Below are positions 35,364 to 43,931 of a stretch of 64,000 nt of DNA, piece after piece. Within the stretch, counting starts at the first letter, position 1, and every line of letters starts with the position of its first letter. This DNA comes from Novosphingobium clariflavum. Lineage in GTDB: Bacteria; Pseudomonadota; Alphaproteobacteria; Sphingomonadales; Sphingomonadaceae. The stretch lies in the NCBI RefSeq assembly GCF_026420865.1, contig NZ_JAPCWC010000019.1, forward strand, positions 1 to 64,000, given 5' to 3'. Under the pieces are notes generated by a model. It ran no database searches. It was not told the DNA's origin and saw only the letters and a list, made by a program, of their open reading frames with translations. A program made the position numbers and the translations under genes.

Positions 35364-36161
35364 ATGGCCGAGGACAAGAACGACAGGAAACTCGGCCGCA
35401 AGGACTATGAAAAGCTGCTCGAGCCGATGCTCGAGGAACTGGTCGGCATGGCCCGCTGGGCCGCGTCGACCGGACAGCGGATCGTCGTCCTGTTCGAAGG
35501 GCGCGACACCGCAGGCAAGGGCGGGGCGATCAAGGCTGTCGGCGGCCAGCTCAATCCGCGCCAGTGCCGCACCGTGGCCCTCTCCGCACCGAGCGAGCGC
35601 GAGCAGGGCCAGTGGTATTTCCAGCGCTATATCGAGCATCTGCCCTCGCGCGGCGAGATCGTGCTGTTCGACCGCAGCTGGTACAACCGCGCCGGGGTGG
35701 AAAAGGTCATGGGCTTTGCCACCGCGTCCGAAGTGAAGCGCTTTCTCAAGCAGGTGCCGGTGTTCGAGCGCATGCTCGTCGACGACGGCATCCTGCTCTA
35801 CAAGTACTGGCTGTCCTGTGATCAGGAACGCCAGGAGGAGCGCCTGCGCGAGCGGCTCGACGATCCCCTCAAGCGCTGGAAGCTCTCGCCGATCGATGTC
35901 GCCGCGCGCGAGAAGTACGAGGACTATACCAAGGCGCGGGAAGTCATGCTCAAGGCGACGCACAAGAAGCATGCGCCGTGGACGGTCGTGGACTTCAACG
36001 ATCAGCGAATCGGACGGCTCACGCTCGTACGGGATCTGCTGGACCGGTTGCCCGACACCAAGGTGGATCCGCAGCCGATTCGCATGGCAAGGCTCGATCA
36101 TGCCCCTTATGGAGAGAAATTCGGCGTTCTGAAGCCGATCAAGCCCTTCGATACGGAGTGA
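35364..36161 (+). CDS. ppk2: Polyphosphate kinase 2
   Basis: A 265-residue one-domain PPK2: Walker A VLFEGRDTAGKGG, lid-type AIKAVGGQLNPRQ, Walker B LFDRSWYNRAGVE, then WYFQRYIEHLP and the C-terminal PWTVVDFNDQRIGRL. It transfers phosphate between polyphosphate and nucleoside diphosphates or monophosphates. Length and motifs fit the class I group (ADP or GDP phosphorylation), though class assignment needs alignment. Close spacing to uppP suggests one transcript linking pyrophosphate-lipid and polyphosphate metabolism. Confidence 0.92.
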   Translation: MAEDKNDRKLGRKDYEKLLEPMLEELVGMARWAASTGQRIVVLFEGRDTAGKGGAIKAVGGQLNPRQCRTVALSAPSEREQGQWYFQRYIEHLPSRGEIVLFDRSWYNRAGVEKVMGFATASEVKRFLKQVPVFERMLVDDGILLYKYWLSCDQERQEERLRERLDDPLKRWKLSPIDVAAREKYEDYTKAREVMLKATHKKHAPWTVVDFNDQRIGRLTLVRDLLDRLPDTKVDPQPIRMARLDHAPYGEKFGVLKPIKPFDTE

Positions 36162-36306
36162 TCGCGGCTCTCGCGCTTGACTTTCGGCCCTCGCTATCGC
36201 ATGGGCCGCAACCTTGAAGGGCGGCGCTCGATTGCCGCCCTGAAATTTTTCAACGGAACATGCCGGCCTGCCAGGGCGGCTGAAACGAGAGATACAGGAA
36301 ACCGCC

Positions 36307-36474
36307 ATGGCGAAGCCCGCAACCGTCAAGATCCGTCTTGTCTCGACCGCCGACACCGGCTTCTTCTACGTCACCAAGAAGAACCCGCGCAACACGACCG
36401 AGAAGATGACCTTCCGCAAGTACGATCCGGTCGTGCGCAAGCACGTCGATTTCAAGGAAGCCAAGATCAAGTAA
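36307..36474 (+). CDS. rpmG: 50S ribosomal protein L33
   Basis: A 55-residue protein ([20 protein letters not shown] ... [13 protein letters not shown]) that matches L33 across its length. It lacks the CXXC pairs of zinc-binding L33, so it is the Zn-independent form. CAGGAAACCGCC precedes ATG 36307. It stands as a single gene after ppk2. Confidence 0.95.
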   Translation: MAKPATVKIRLVSTADTGFFYVTKKNPRNTTEKMTFRKYDPVVRKHVDFKEAKIK

Positions 36475-36549
36475 TCGCTTGGGTTCCGGTGCGAATCGGA
36501 ACCAAGTGCTTCAGGTGCGGTTCAAGGCTGTGAACCCAATGGGAGGCTT

Positions 36550-37221
36550 ATGACCCGCACCTTCAAGATCTTTCGCTCTTGCGTAGGCGCGGCTGCCCCG
36601 ATTTTGCTCGGGACTGCCGCGTTTTCCGTTCCTGCCCTCCTTCCGGCAACGCCTGCCCTTGCGGCATCGCCTGCCGAGCAGCAGCAATTGGCGGCCGCCG
36701 TGGCTGCCTTGCGCGGAATCTCCACGCTCAAGGCCGACTTCCTGCAGACCGACCGCAATGGCGGTTCCGTCTCCGGCCAGCTGACGCTCGCCCGCCCGGG
36801 GCGCATTCGCTTCCAGTACGAGAAGAGCGCGCGCATGCTCATTGTCGGTGACGGCAAGGCGCTGACGATGGTCGACTATGCGGTCAACCAGGTGCAGCGC
36901 TGGCCGATCGGCAACAGCCCGCTGGGCGCGCTGCTCGATCCCAAGCGCGACGTCGCCAAGTTCGGTACCGTGCGTCCGACCGGCAATCCCAATGTCATCT
37001 CGGTGGAAGTGCGGGATCGCTCGCACCCGGAATACGGCGTGATCACGCTGATCTTCACGCGCAAGGCTTCGGCGCCGGGCGGGCTGGAGCTGACGTATTG
37101 GGTGGCACTCGATTCGCAGAATCAGCGCACCACCATCACGCTGTCGAAACACCGCTACGGGGTTCCGGTCAGCGACAACGACTTCCGGTTCAACGATCCG
37201 CGGCCGCGTAACCGTCGCTGA
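36550..37221 (+). CDS. lolA: Outer membrane lipoprotein carrier protein LolA-like
   Basis: A 223-residue periplasmic protein with a signal peptide ending ATPALA. The mature protein has the LolA pattern: LRGISTLKADFLQTDRNGGSVSGQLTLARPGRIRFQYEKS, then LMVDYA-type strands (KALTMVDYAVNQVQRWPI). It carries lipoproteins from LolCDE to the outer membrane. The C-terminal part is typical of alphaproteobacterial members. Preceded by GGGAGGCTT at ATG 36550. Confidence 0.87.
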   Translation: MTRTFKIFRSCVGAAAPILLGTAAFSVPALLPATPALAASPAEQQQLAAAVAALRGISTLKADFLQTDRNGGSVSGQLTLARPGRIRFQYEKSARMLIVGDGKALTMVDYAVNQVQRWPIGNSPLGALLDPKRDVAKFGTVRPTGNPNVISVEVRDRSHPEYGVITLIFTRKASAPGGLELTYWVALDSQNQRTTITLSKHRYGVPVSDNDFRFNDPRPRNRR

Positions 37222-37259
37222 GGCGACCCACTACGGGCTGTCGATGAGGGGAAACGCTT

Positions 37260-37474
37260 GGTCGCGATTTACCCCAGGTCTGCGACAAAATGCGACCGAA
37301 TCCTTCCATCCGTTCACTTGGCAGCAAGCCAGGAGCACCTAGATAGGAATGGTCAGAACGGTTCGAGGCGGGTTTCCCCCCTGTTGCCCACGCCTCTCAA
37401 AAGAGCCCTTCTGATTTAGCGTGACGAACGCTTACAGGAACCCTCGGTCCTCTGCCCCCGGACCGAGGGTTTTT
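37260..37474 (+). ncRNA. Candidate small RNA upstream of xthA
   Basis: A strong intrinsic terminator at 37439-37474 lies 218 bases after the lolA stop with no ORF before it. Upstream, GAGGCGGG at about 37368 can pair with CCCACGCCTC, giving a long hairpin. The left boundary is not known; no promoter is certain. A long 3' UTR of lolA is the alternative. No match to 6S, SRP or tmRNA was recognised. Confidence 0.35.
37439..37474 (+). terminator. Strong rho-independent terminator
   Basis: AACCCTCGGTCC, 9-base loop, GGACCGAGGGTT, then TTTG. The stem is a perfect 12 bp. Confidence 0.88.
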
Positions 37475-37476
37475 GT

Positions 37477-37620
37477 TTGTGTGGCTGTGGTTCGGCTCAT
37501 GCCGGGCTGCGAACAGCACCGTTCTGCGCTTCCGGTGCTCACGGCCAGAAAGGCCGCTCCGCTCCGGTTCTCGAACGGCACTATTCTCGCTCCGGCCTGA
37601 ACCAAACCACAGCCACACAA
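37477..37620. repeat. 144-bp imperfect inverted repeat
   Basis: The terminal 16 bases TTGTGTGGCTGTGGTT (37477-37492) are exactly inverted at 37605-37620. The homology continues inward imperfectly over about 65 bases per arm, so both strands translate to similar VWLWFGS peptides. It starts 3 bases after a terminator. It may be a fossil MITE-like element or a large RNA hairpin. Confidence 0.75.
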
Positions 37621-37832
37621 GCGCCGGGCCATTCCGTACATTTTGCAAGGAATCGGTCGAATCAAAACACCGTTGCCCCCGCCCTTCGGCTGGTCGGCAG
37701 AACGACCGTTCAGGATGAACTGCCAGGAGGGCAGGCAGGCGGGGGGAGGCGCTTCCTTTTTCTTCGCCCGACCGTCGGCGCGTCATGCGCCCCCTCTGGC
37801 AATTCGCGGGGGGCGTCCCTAAAGCCTGAGCC

Positions 37833-38621
37833 ATGAAGATTGCCACCTGGAACATCAATTCGGTCCGCCTGCGTCTCGATCAGGTCGAGCGTTTCCTCAC
37901 CGAACAGGCCCCCGACGTCCTCTGCCTTCAGGAGATCAAGGTTGCCGAGCATCTCTTCCCGCACGAGATGTTCGAACGCCTAGGCTACACGCACCGCGCG
38001 ATTCATGGCCAGAAGGGCTATCACGGCGTCGCCACCGTCTCGAAAGTGCCTTTTGCCGAATTCAGCCGCCATGACTGGCAGGACAATGGCGAGGCCCGGC
38101 ATGTCGGCGTGGAGCTGCAGGGGGCCGGGCAGGGGCTGATCCTCGAGAACGTCTATATCCCTGCGGGCGGCGACATCGCCGACCGTGCGGTCAATCCCAA
38201 GTTCGGCCAGAAGCTCGACTTTCTTGAGCGCATGACGCGCTGGGCGGACAAGATCGACCGCCCCACGCTGATCGTCGGCGATTTCAACATCGCCCCGCTC
38301 CCTTCCGACGTCTACGACCACAAGGCACTGCTCAAGGTCGTCAGCCATACGCCGATCGAGGTCGAGACGCTGGGGCGTTTCCAGGACGCGCATGGCTGGG
38401 TCGATCTCGGCCGCCAGTTCATTCCCGCGCCGGAGCGCAATTATTCCTGGTGGTCCTATCGCAGCTATTGGCGCCAGAAGGACCAGGGGCGCCGCCTCGA
38501 CCACATGTGGGCCTCGCCCGACCTTGCGAAGCAGGCGCGGGCGCATTGCTTTGTCGAGGAAACCCGCCGCTGGGACCAGCCGAGCGACCACGTGCCGCTG
38601 ATCAGCGAGTTCGAACTCTGA
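37833..38621 (+). CDS. xthA: Exodeoxyribonuclease III
   Basis: A 262-residue enzyme of the AP-endonuclease/exonuclease family: KIATWNINSVRLRL, LCLQEIKV, YHGVATVSK, LENVYIPAGGD, IVGDFNIAPLPSDVYD, and the C-terminal RRLDHMWASPDL and PSDHVPLI catalytic segments. It removes abasic sites and 3' blocks in base-excision repair. It starts ATG 37833, and its last bases are close to the next frame (ribA). Confidence 0.95.
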   Translation: MKIATWNINSVRLRLDQVERFLTEQAPDVLCLQEIKVAEHLFPHEMFERLGYTHRAIHGQKGYHGVATVSKVPFAEFSRHDWQDNGEARHVGVELQGAGQGLILENVYIPAGGDIADRAVNPKFGQKLDFLERMTRWADKIDRPTLIVGDFNIAPLPSDVYDHKALLKVVSHTPIEVETLGRFQDAHGWVDLGRQFIPAPERNYSWWSYRSYWRQKDQGRRLDHMWASPDLAKQARAHCFVEETRRWDQPSDHVPLISEFEL

Positions 38622-38644
38622 CCGGGCAGGGCTCTTCCCGCCGC

Positions 38645-39679
38645 GTGGCGCTGGCGCTCGATGCGCTGCGCCATGGCTGGCCGATCCGGATTGGCCAGCA
38701 TTCGGTACTGTTGCCTGCCGAAACCGGCTTTGCGCCGGGTGTGACGGGACCGCGCATGCTGATTTCCGCTGCGCGCGCGGTGACCCTCAAGCTGGCCAAC
38801 CAGCGCGAGGCGGCCGTGCCGGAAGCACCGGTGCTGATTCGCGCGGCCGAGCCTTTTGATCTTGCCGCCGCACGCGCGATTGCCGATCCCGCGCTCGATC
38901 TGGTTCACCCGATGAAGGGCCCTTTCGCGGCCGAACCCATCGATGACGCAGAGGCTGCGCGCACGGCAATGGAGCTGGCGCGGCTGGCCGGCATCCTGCC
39001 TGCCTTCCTCGTCGCGCCGGATGCGGCGGGCGAGGCGCAGCCGGTCACGCCCGAGGATCTGGCGGCGTGGAAGGACGTCTCCAATCTCGTCATTGCCTCG
39101 CGTGCACGGCTGCCGGTCGCAGCGGCGGAGAATGCGGAGATCGTCGCCTTTCGCGCGCTCGACGACCTTCGCGAACATGTGGCCCTGGTCATCGGCACGC
39201 AGGATGGCGGCCGCGCGCCGCTGGTCCGGCTCCATTCGGAATGCCTGACCGGTGATATCCTCGGCAGCCTCAAGTGCGATTGCGGTCCGCAGCTCGATGC
39301 GGCGCTGAGGGCGATGGCCGGGGAGGCGGCGGCCGGCGGTTGGGGGGTTCTGCTCTATCTGCGGCAGGAAGGGCGCGGCATCGGCCTCGTCAACAAGCTG
39401 CGCGCCTATCAGTTGCAGGATCAGGGTTTCGACACGGTCGATGCCAACAATCGCCTCGGCCTGCCGACCGAGGCGCGCGATTTTCCCGTGGCGGCGCGCA
39501 TGCTCGACCTGCTTGGCGTTCACGCGATCCGGCTCATGACCAACAACCCGGCCAAGGTCGCCGCGCTCGAGGGCGTGGGGGTGACGGTGGCCGAGCGGGT
39601 GCCGCACAAGCTGCCGGCTAACCCGCACAATGCCCGCTATCTCGATACCAAGCGGGACCGTACGGGGCATATTCTCTAG
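38645..39679 (+). CDS. ribA: GTP cyclohydrolase II
   Basis: A 344-residue protein whose C-terminal 190 residues are GTP cyclohydrolase II: zinc site HSECLTGDILGSLKCDCG, LYLRQEGRGIGLVNKLRAY, and RLMTNNPAKVAALEGVGV. It converts GTP to the diaminopyrimidine for riboflavin. The N-terminal 150 residues are a family-specific extension without the RibB motifs. The frame is open far upstream but meaningless there; GTG 38645, 24 bases after the xthA stop, is the best start, with GGGCAGGG before it. Confidence 0.9.
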   Translation: MALALDALRHGWPIRIGQHSVLLPAETGFAPGVTGPRMLISAARAVTLKLANQREAAVPEAPVLIRAAEPFDLAAARAIADPALDLVHPMKGPFAAEPIDDAEAARTAMELARLAGILPAFLVAPDAAGEAQPVTPEDLAAWKDVSNLVIASRARLPVAAAENAEIVAFRALDDLREHVALVIGTQDGGRAPLVRLHSECLTGDILGSLKCDCGPQLDAALRAMAGEAAAGGWGVLLYLRQEGRGIGLVNKLRAYQLQDQGFDTVDANNRLGLPTEARDFPVAARMLDLLGVHAIRLMTNNPAKVAALEGVGVTVAERVPHKLPANPHNARYLDTKRDRTGHIL

Positions 39680-39737
39680 GCGCGCTTTCAGGGGCGCCGG
39701 GGCGGAGCGGTGATGCCGCTCGCGCCCCGGGCCGACC

Positions 39738-40025
39738 TCATTGCGGGATCACGAACAGGATGGCGCCGACCACGGCTGCCACCGCGCCCACGAACAGCGC
39801 CACGTTGACAAGGTCTTTCGGCTTGAAGCGGTCGTGGTGTTCCTCGCGGTAGCTGCGGAACTGGGCGGCGATGTCGGCGTCGCCGGCGAGCAGGCCGAGG
39901 TCGAGCGCGGTGGCCTTGCGCGTGAACAGGTGGTGGAGCTCGGTCAGTTCGGCCTCGTCGAGTGCGGGATAGGTCTTCAGCAGCGCCGCGATGCGATCGC
40001 GGGCCGGAACATTGGTATCGGACAT
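39738..40025 (-). CDS. Small membrane-anchored protein of unknown function
   Basis: A 95-residue protein: a charged helical N-terminal part (DRIAALLKTYPALDEAELTELHHLF) and one C-terminal membrane helix (VNVALFVGAVAAVVGAILFVI). AGGAAA lies about 9 bases before ATG 40025, which supports expression. No family recognised with certainty. Confidence 0.75.
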   Translation of the reverse strand: MSDTNVPARDRIAALLKTYPALDEAELTELHHLFTRKATALDLGLLAGDADIAAQFRSYREEHHDRFKPKDLVNVALFVGAVAAVVGAILFVIPQ

Positions 40026-40089
40026 GGAAATCGTTTCCTGAAACGGCATTTCTGGCAGGCGCACGCGTGCGCGCCCGGCGAGAGGCGGA

Positions 40090-40449
40090 TCAGGCGAAAG
40101 GCGGCGCGGTGCTGTCCGGCAGCCGCGCGGGATGGACGCGCGGCGGCGGCCCTCGGGCTTCCGGGCGGAGGCGCGGGGCTCTGGCCGGGGCCAGCGATGC
40201 GAGCCGGGGCATGGCCGGCGCGATCGTGGGGGAGGGCGGCAGCGAGGGGAGCGGCAGGGCCTGCGCGGTCGCAGCGTCAGTGCGGCGCTGCGCGGCAAGG
40301 GCAAGGTCGATGGTCGCGGCGCTGAAGGCCGAACCTTGCTGGCGTTCAAGCGGCGCGCGAATCGGCTCTCCCGCCTGCAGCGCGATGGCCGCCAGCAGGA
40401 GCATCGCCCAGAGGCGGAAGCGCAGGAAAGAGGAAAGCAGCGTTCCCAT
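40090..40449 (-). CDS. Small Pro/Ala-rich exported hypothetical protein
   Basis: A 119-residue frame with a hydrophobic N-terminus (LSSFLRFRLWAMLLLAAIALQAG) that may be a signal peptide or anchor. The rest is Pro/Ala/Arg-rich and looks disordered. No motif is seen and the ribosome site is poor. It may be a poorly conserved envelope protein or a shadow. Confidence 0.45.
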   Translation of the reverse strand: MGTLLSSFLRFRLWAMLLLAAIALQAGEPIRAPLERQQGSAFSAATIDLALAAQRRTDAATAQALPLPSLPPSPTIAPAMPRLASLAPARAPRLRPEARGPPPRVHPARLPDSTAPPFA

Positions 40450-40573
40450 GGGGTGCAGCTAGGCGCTCGGGGACGCGCGTGCAAGCGGCGCGGACGGTGC
40501 GGGCCGGGTTCAGGAAAGTCGAAGGGGGCAAAGGACCGGCCTCTGCGCCCTTCGATCTTTCAGTACGCTGACC

Positions 40574-41596
40574 TCAGAGGGTGAGGGCGACGCGGCCGTC
40601 GATGCGGCCATGGCGCAGGTCGTCGAGCACTTCGTTGACCTCTTCGAGCGGCCGTGCGGCGACCTTGGCCTTGACCTTGCCTTGGGCGGCAAAGGCGATG
40701 GCCTCGTCGAGATCGTAGCGGGTGCCGACAATCGAGCCGCGAATGGTGATGCGCTTGAGCACCACGTCGAAGATCGGGGTCGGGAAGTCGCCCGGGGGCA
40801 GGCCGATCAGGCTGACGGTCGCGCGGCGGCGGGCGCAGGCGATGGCCTGCGAGAAGGCGGCGCGCGAGACGGCGGTGACGATCACGCCATGCGCGCCGCC
40901 ACCGGTCTCCTTCTGGACCTTGGCGACCAGATCGGGATCGGTGGCGTCGAAGGCGAGTTCGGCGCCGAGTTCACGGGCAAGCTTGAGCTTCGATTCGCCG
41001 ATGTCGATGCCGATCACGTTGAGGCCCATGGCCTTGGCATATTGCACTGCGACGTGGCCGAGGCCGCCGACGCCCGAGCAGACCACCCACTGTCCGGGGC
41101 GCGCCTCGGTCTCCTTGAGGCCCTTGTAGACCGTGACGCCGGCGCAGAGGATCGGTGCCATCGACACGAAGTCAACGTCGGCAGGCAGGCGGCCGACGAA
41201 GGGGGCGGCGGCGATCACGTATTCGGCATAACCGCCGTTGACCGAGTAGCCGGTGTTGGCCTGCTTTTCGCAGAGCGTTTCCCAGCCGGTCTCGCAATAT
41301 TCGCATTCGCGGCAGGCATGGTGGAGCCAGGGCACGCCCACGGCATCGCCTTCCTTGAGATCGGTGACGCCTGCACCGAGCGCGACGACGTGGCCAACGC
41401 CTTCATGGCCCGGGATCAGCGGCAGCGGCGCCTTGACCGGCCAGTCGCCGTCGATGGCGTGAAGGTCGGTGTGGCAGACACCGCTGGCGACAACCTTCAC
41501 CAGCACTTCGCCGGGACCGGGGGTCGGGATCGGCACTTGCTCGATGGTCAGGGGGGCGCCGTATTCGCGGGCAACGGCTGCGCGCATGGTCTGCAT
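40574..41596 (-). CDS. Zinc-dependent alcohol dehydrogenase (AdhP-like)
   Basis: A 340-residue medium-chain dehydrogenase: catalytic zinc ligands in SGVCHTDLHA and GHEGVGHV, four structural cysteines in CRECEYCETGWETLC, and NAD-binding CSGVGGLGHVAVQYAKAMG. It interconverts alcohols and aldehydes with NAD(H). AAGGAGAG sits 5 bases upstream of ATG 41596, an excellent site. The frame continues upstream without conservation. Confidence 0.93.
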   Translation of the reverse strand: MQTMRAAVAREYGAPLTIEQVPIPTPGPGEVLVKVVASGVCHTDLHAIDGDWPVKAPLPLIPGHEGVGHVVALGAGVTDLKEGDAVGVPWLHHACRECEYCETGWETLCEKQANTGYSVNGGYAEYVIAAAPFVGRLPADVDFVSMAPILCAGVTVYKGLKETEARPGQWVVCSGVGGLGHVAVQYAKAMGLNVIGIDIGESKLKLARELGAELAFDATDPDLVAKVQKETGGGAHGVIVTAVSRAAFSQAIACARRRATVSLIGLPPGDFPTPIFDVVLKRITIRGSIVGTRYDLDEAIAFAAQGKVKAKVAARPLEEVNEVLDDLRHGRIDGRVALTL

Positions 41597-41850
41597 CGGA
41601 TCTCTCCTTGCTGCGTTCCGGGAGTGGGGGACTCGCGGACTTCTTATGGATAGGCCGGACACGCCGCGTCTTGTTGAAAACGAAGCAGAATATCGCGTCC
41701 GCACGGGGCTGTGACACCGCGCCCGGAAGTCTAGGTCAGGCGCGAAAATCAAGGCAACCGCACGGCCGCTCCAGATGCGCACTATGGGGCCCGGGGTGTT
41801 TCAACCTTGCGACAGTTTCCGCCATGGCTGCAGTGCGGGCACCCGCGGCG

Positions 41851-42825
41851 TCATCGCTTTTCGTAACGGACCAGCCCGGGGCCGAGGGCATTGGCGCCCA
41901 GTTTCACCGGATCGTCGGACCAGTCGGCGACGAAGGCGCTCTTGCGGTCGATTCCGGGGGCAAAGCGTGCGTCGTTCGCCTCCACCAGCAGGCCCTGCGA
42001 GGTGTGGTTTCGGTGTTCGGCAGCGACGGCGATGAAGGCGGAGTAGTTCTCCTTGTCGCGCCCCTGTACGAACCAGTTGCCGACGATCCGCCCGGTCGCG
42101 CCGTCGGCCAGGTCGATCATGTAGTTGGTGCCGCGCCCGGCCGAATCGTCAAAGCTGCAATCGGCCACCGCGATCCCGGAGGCACGGCTCTTGAGGTAGT
42201 GCCCGCCGGTGCCCGCCTCGAAACGGGTGCGGGTGACGGTGAGCGTGCCGTAGTTGCCGACGTAGATCGAATGCGCGCAGCCCGAACCCTCGCAGGTGCC
42301 GAGGCGGCTGAACGTGGACTTGTCGATGATGATCGTGCCCAGCGAATCGTCGCCGGTCAGCAGGCCCTGCTCGCTGTCGCGGAACCAGGACTGCGTGACG
42401 GTGAGATTGCCGTGCTCGAGGCGGATGCCCGCGCCGTTCTTGTCGCCGACGTGGATATTGGCAAAGACCATGCCGTCGACGTGGGCACTGCGCCCGCGCA
42501 GCACCAGCGCGGCCTTGTCCTCGCAGGCGACACCGTCGAGGATCGACTGGCCCGGGTTCGCGGCCTGATAGGTCACCTCCCCCTTGCTCTGCACCGCGCA
42601 GTCGGCAAATCGCATGGAGGCGAAGCGGATGGTCCCGTGCGCGTCGCCGATGGCGTCCACCGCGTCCTGCAGGCGGCTGTAGCTGCGCCCGGTCTCGACC
42701 ACGGTGTAGGGCGCTGTGGCCGAGGGACCGGACGAGGCGGGCGGCACAGCCTCTGCCTGCAGCAGCGGGGCCGGAAGGGCCGCAGAGGCGATGACGACGA
42801 CGGCGATTCGGGCAAGGCGGTTCAT
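41851..42825 (-). CDS. Secreted right-handed parallel beta-helix protein
   Basis: A 324-residue protein with a signal peptide (IAVVVIASAALPAPLLQAEA). The mature part shows repeated short beta-strand rungs (GIRLEHGNLTVTQSWFRDS, TIIIDKSTFSRLG, GTLTVTRTRFEAG, GIAVADCSFDDS), the pattern of pectate-lyase-like beta-helices. It has pairs of cysteines. No catalytic residues are identifiable; polysaccharide binding or lyase activity is inferred only from fold. Confidence 0.8.
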   Translation of the reverse strand: MNRLARIAVVVIASAALPAPLLQAEAVPPASSGPSATAPYTVVETGRSYSRLQDAVDAIGDAHGTIRFASMRFADCAVQSKGEVTYQAANPGQSILDGVACEDKAALVLRGRSAHVDGMVFANIHVGDKNGAGIRLEHGNLTVTQSWFRDSEQGLLTGDDSLGTIIIDKSTFSRLGTCEGSGCAHSIYVGNYGTLTVTRTRFEAGTGGHYLKSRASGIAVADCSFDDSAGRGTNYMIDLADGATGRIVGNWFVQGRDKENYSAFIAVAAEHRNHTSQGLLVEANDARFAPGIDRKSAFVADWSDDPVKLGANALGPGLVRYEKR

Positions 42826-42920
42826 GGCGCCGAGACTAGCGGCCCTGGCCGACGATCGCGCAAGCCACTTTCGCGACCTTCCTGGCCACCGTCTCTTTGC
42901 GGGACAGGAAAGGTTACGGC

Positions 42921-43931
42921 TTAGAACGAGCGCCGCAGCGAAATTCCGGCCGAAGTCGTATTGCCGGCGATCGCGCCGATGCTGCGCGTGGCATAGAGGT
43001 CGATGCCCAGGCTATCGGTTATCCGCATGTTGGCAGTGACGCCGACTTCCCACCAGCCGTCGGCGGTGTGGCGTGCCGGCAGGAGGCCGGTGCGTGCCGC
43101 ATAGGCGACGTCGTGATAGTCGCGCACGACGACTTCGGACAGCGCATTGCTGGTCCAGGCACGTGCGACCGAAAGGCCGACGTACTGATTGGCGTTCTGG
43201 CCGAAGGCGTGATCGACGCGCAAGGTCGCGGCCGAACTCCAGGTCGGCTCGTCGGTTTCCAGGTCGACCAGGCCGGTGCCGTCCGGCGCAGGGTGCAGCA
43301 ACCGGCCGTGGGCGTAAGATACCGTTGCTGTCGGGGTTGCGAACCAGCGCGCGGCGAGCGGGATGACCTTTCCGAAATCGCCGCCGACAGAATAGTAGCG
43401 GCTGCCCGAGGCACCGGTGCTGTCGCGGGAAGCGCTGCCATTGTCGCTGGTGATGCGCCCGTAATCCTGATGGCCATAGCTGATCCAGCCGTCGACCACC
43501 CAGTTGTCGAAATTGCCGCCGGCGCCGATGGTGCCGACAAGATAGTCCGAGGGCAACGCGGTGTTCGCCTGAAGGAGCGTGCCGTGATAGCGCATCAGCG
43601 CACCGCGCAGGTAGCCACGGCCGATCTGGCGCGTCAGCGCCAGCGATTGCCAGGATCCGTCGGAGCCCTGGTCGCGGTTGCTGGCTCCGGCGGCGAGCGC
43701 GAAACTCCACGGCTTGGAATCGCCAGGAGGGACGGTGTCTCCGTCTTGGGCATCCGTGCCGGCAGCGCTGGCCGGGGCGCTCGCTTCGGTCGCTGATGCG
43801 GAGGTAACGTCGGCCGCGGGTTCGGATGGCGGCGCGGCCGGCACGCTCGTTTCCTGGGCAGAGACCGCGCCGGGCGCACACACCGTGATAATCCCCGCCA
43901 GCATCGGGCGGTACACCAGTCTGGCGAACAT
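42921..43931 (-). CDS. Exported beta-barrel outer membrane protein
   Basis: A 336-residue protein: signal peptide (AGIITVCAPGAVSA), an Ala/Ser/Pro-rich acidic linker (about residues 24-80), then a barrel of alternating strands (WSFALAAGASNRDQGSDGSW, YYSVGGDFGKVIPLAARWFA, YVGLSVARAWTSN) ending in Phe (SAGISLRRSF), typical of outer membrane barrels. Its ATG overlaps the stop of the histidine kinase (TGATG), so translation is coupled to it. Function unknown; it could be the kinase's target or co-sensor. Confidence 0.8.
   Translation of the reverse strand: MFARLVYRPMLAGIITVCAPGAVSAQETSVPAAPPSEPAADVTSASATEASAPASAAGTDAQDGDTVPPGDSKPWSFALAAGASNRDQGSDGSWQSLALTRQIGRGYLRGALMRYHGTLLQANTALPSDYLVGTIGAGGNFDNWVVDGWISYGHQDYGRITSDNGSASRDSTGASGSRYYSVGGDFGKVIPLAARWFATPTATVSYAHGRLLHPAPDGTGLVDLETDEPTWSSAATLRVDHAFGQNANQYVGLSVARAWTSNALSEVVVRDYHDVAYAARTGLLPARHTADGWWEVGVTANMRITDSLGIDLYATRSIGAIAGNTTSAGISLRRSF

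Larger units (their letters stand above)
37222..37832. other. lolA-xthA intergenic region with RNA-like structure
   Basis: No believable protein gene is seen in these 611 bases. Frames in it translate repetitive text because the DNA is palindromic. It holds a candidate small RNA ending in a strong terminator (37260-37474), a 144-base inverted repeat (37477-37620) and then about 210 bases of plain sequence before xthA. Confidence 0.6.

Noticed and set aside
37397-37858. Frames on both strands in the lolA-xthA gap
   Set aside because: They read similar peptides on both strands because the DNA is an inverted repeat, so they are structural artefacts.
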